Part shown: positions 5,281 to 6,036 of the stretch, piece by piece
How the letters are laid out: each line of letters opens with the position of its first letter
Numbering within the stretch: position 1 is the first letter of the stretch
DNA from: Oligoflexia bacterium
GTDB taxonomy: Bacteria; Myxococcota_A; UBA796; UBA2385
DNA length: 6,036 bases
NCBI GenBank assembly: GCA_013152105.1
Contig: JAADHA010000336.1
Span: 1 to 6,036, forward strand
Reading direction: 5' to 3'
Notes under the pieces: generated by a model
Databases searched by the model: none
What the model saw: only the letters and a program-made list of their open reading frames with translations
What the model was told of the DNA's origin: nothing
Position numbers and translations under genes: made by a program

Positions 5281-6036
5281 ATGACTTCGCCGCGTCTCGG
5301 CTCCGTTCCCGTCACGACCAACGTGTCCTTGGTCTTCGTCTTGGCGCGTGAACTGCCCCTGAGCCCCGCGGAACACGATGTCGTGATGGATGTTCAGGCA
5401 CGGGGGCAGCGTCGACGCTGGCGACGGGTCCAAGATCTGGACATCGCCGGCCTAGACGGCTTCGGCAGGCACCGCGTGGTGGCGCGGATCAGGCTTCTCA
5501 GCCCCGATCTGGACTTGGTTGATCTTCCCCGAGTCGCCGAACTGTTGGACGAACTGGACGCCGCGGTCCCCGCCGGAAAGCTGAGTGCTCGGGATCCCCT
5601 GGCCTTGTTCGGCCGGCGCGGCGGCCACGTGAGCTGGGACGGTCACCACCTGCTGCCAGCCCTGCCCGCAGGCTGGCATGAACCTGCTTGCTGTCGCCTG
5701 CAAGGCACGGACCAAGCCCCCAATCCCGGCGTCGTCATCCCACCGCCAGCCACCGAAGCCGAGCTGGCGGACATGCTCGAGCTCGTCGACCTGGACGGCG
5801 CGTCCCCCTCTGCGCTGACGGCCGGCGCGGCAGGAGCCCTCCGTCACCTTCCCGCGGTGCGTGCAGCCCTGTTCGGAGGTACCCGGCCCGGTGGCGCCTG
5901 CCGGGTCTTCGCGGCGCTGGCCGAGCGGGGGCTGGCAGACCGCGACGCACTGATTCAGGGGGCGCGCGCCGTCCTGGCGGACGGAGATGCCCGGGAACGC
6001 GCCTCGGCACAGACCCTGCTCACCAGCCTGGGGGCC
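5281..6036 (+). CDS. Hypothetical protein with HEAT-like helical end, partial (runs off right edge)
   Basis: An open frame of 252 codons from the ATG at 5281 to the end of the window with no stop, so the true gene is longer. I do not recognise the family. Residues about 1-130 are mixed, with valine-rich strands (TNVSLVFVLARELPLS, HRVVARIRLLSPDL) and a basic patch (RGQRRRWRRV, 41-50). Residues 136-138 are ACC (two adjacent cysteines), followed by a proline-rich stretch (146-157). From about 158 to 252 it is Ala/Leu-rich and helical (PAVRAALFGG, VFAALAERGLADRD, RERASAQTLLTSLG), like HEAT or armadillo repeats. No signal peptide or membrane segment is seen. An AGGG at 5269-5272 is a fair ribosome site. 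An in-frame ATG at 5188 with GAGG seven bases upstream is an alternative that adds 31 Gly/Ser/Arg-rich residues. Codon usage is GC-rich at third positions, like its neighbours. Confidence 0.75.
   Translation, partial: MTSPRLGSVPVTTNVSLVFVLARELPLSPAEHDVVMDVQARGQRRRWRRVQDLDIAGLDGFGRHRVVARIRLLSPDLDLVDLPRVAELLDELDAAVPAGKLSARDPLALFGRRGGHVSWDGHHLLPALPAGWHEPACCRLQGTDQAPNPGVVIPPPATEAELADMLELVDLDGASPSALTAGAAGALRHLPAVRAALFGGTRPGGACRVFAALAERGLADRDALIQGARAVLADGDARERASAQTLLTSLGA

Noticed and set aside
5452..6010. Minus-strand open frames opposite the right-edge gene
   Set aside because: They are Arg/Gly/Pro-rich and compositionally like shadows; the plus frame is open across the entire stretch with better codon usage.

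Overview
The window is GC-rich, with a strong G/C bias at third codon positions and dense protein coding. It carries two predicted surface or periplasmic proteins with lipoprotein-like signal peptides, one of them built from choice-of-anchor-D (ASPM/SPD-2/Hydin-like) beta-sandwich domains. This resembles a Myxococcota or other delta-proteobacteria-like genome. That assignment is an inference from composition and domain style; no taxonomic marker is present.

Layout: bases 1-255 hold no supportable gene and serve as the leader of the first unit. Bases 256-1968 (+) encode a subtilisin-family (S8) protease with a short lipoprotein-like signal, a propeptide-like segment, a complete catalytic domain and an unusual multi-pass membrane C-terminus. 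After 21 bases, a 75-residue OB-fold-like small protein follows (1990-2217, +), probably in the same operon. Its last 14 bases overlap, tail to tail, the end of a minus-strand gene for a secreted lipoprotein (2204-3658). That lipoprotein has two choice-of-anchor-D domains, a cadherin/Ig-like domain and a cysteine-bearing C-terminal module. Upstream of it on the minus strand lies an SCP2-type thiolase (3806-5068), probably an acyl-CoA acetyltransferase of lipid metabolism. A 212-base divergent region (5069-5280) separates the thiolase from a plus-strand gene that starts near 5281 and stays open to the right edge. It is partial, with a helical, HEAT-like end and no assigned function.

Functional links: the protease and its small partner look like one transcription unit at the cell envelope. 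The anchor-D lipoprotein is also an envelope or surface protein but is transcribed in the opposite direction. The thiolase is metabolic and has no visible pathway partner here. No tRNA, rRNA, CRISPR array, transposase or phage gene was seen. The most unusual items are the protease fused to a polytopic membrane domain, two separate short tandem duplications in the divergent promoter region, and an uncharacterised gene running off the right end.
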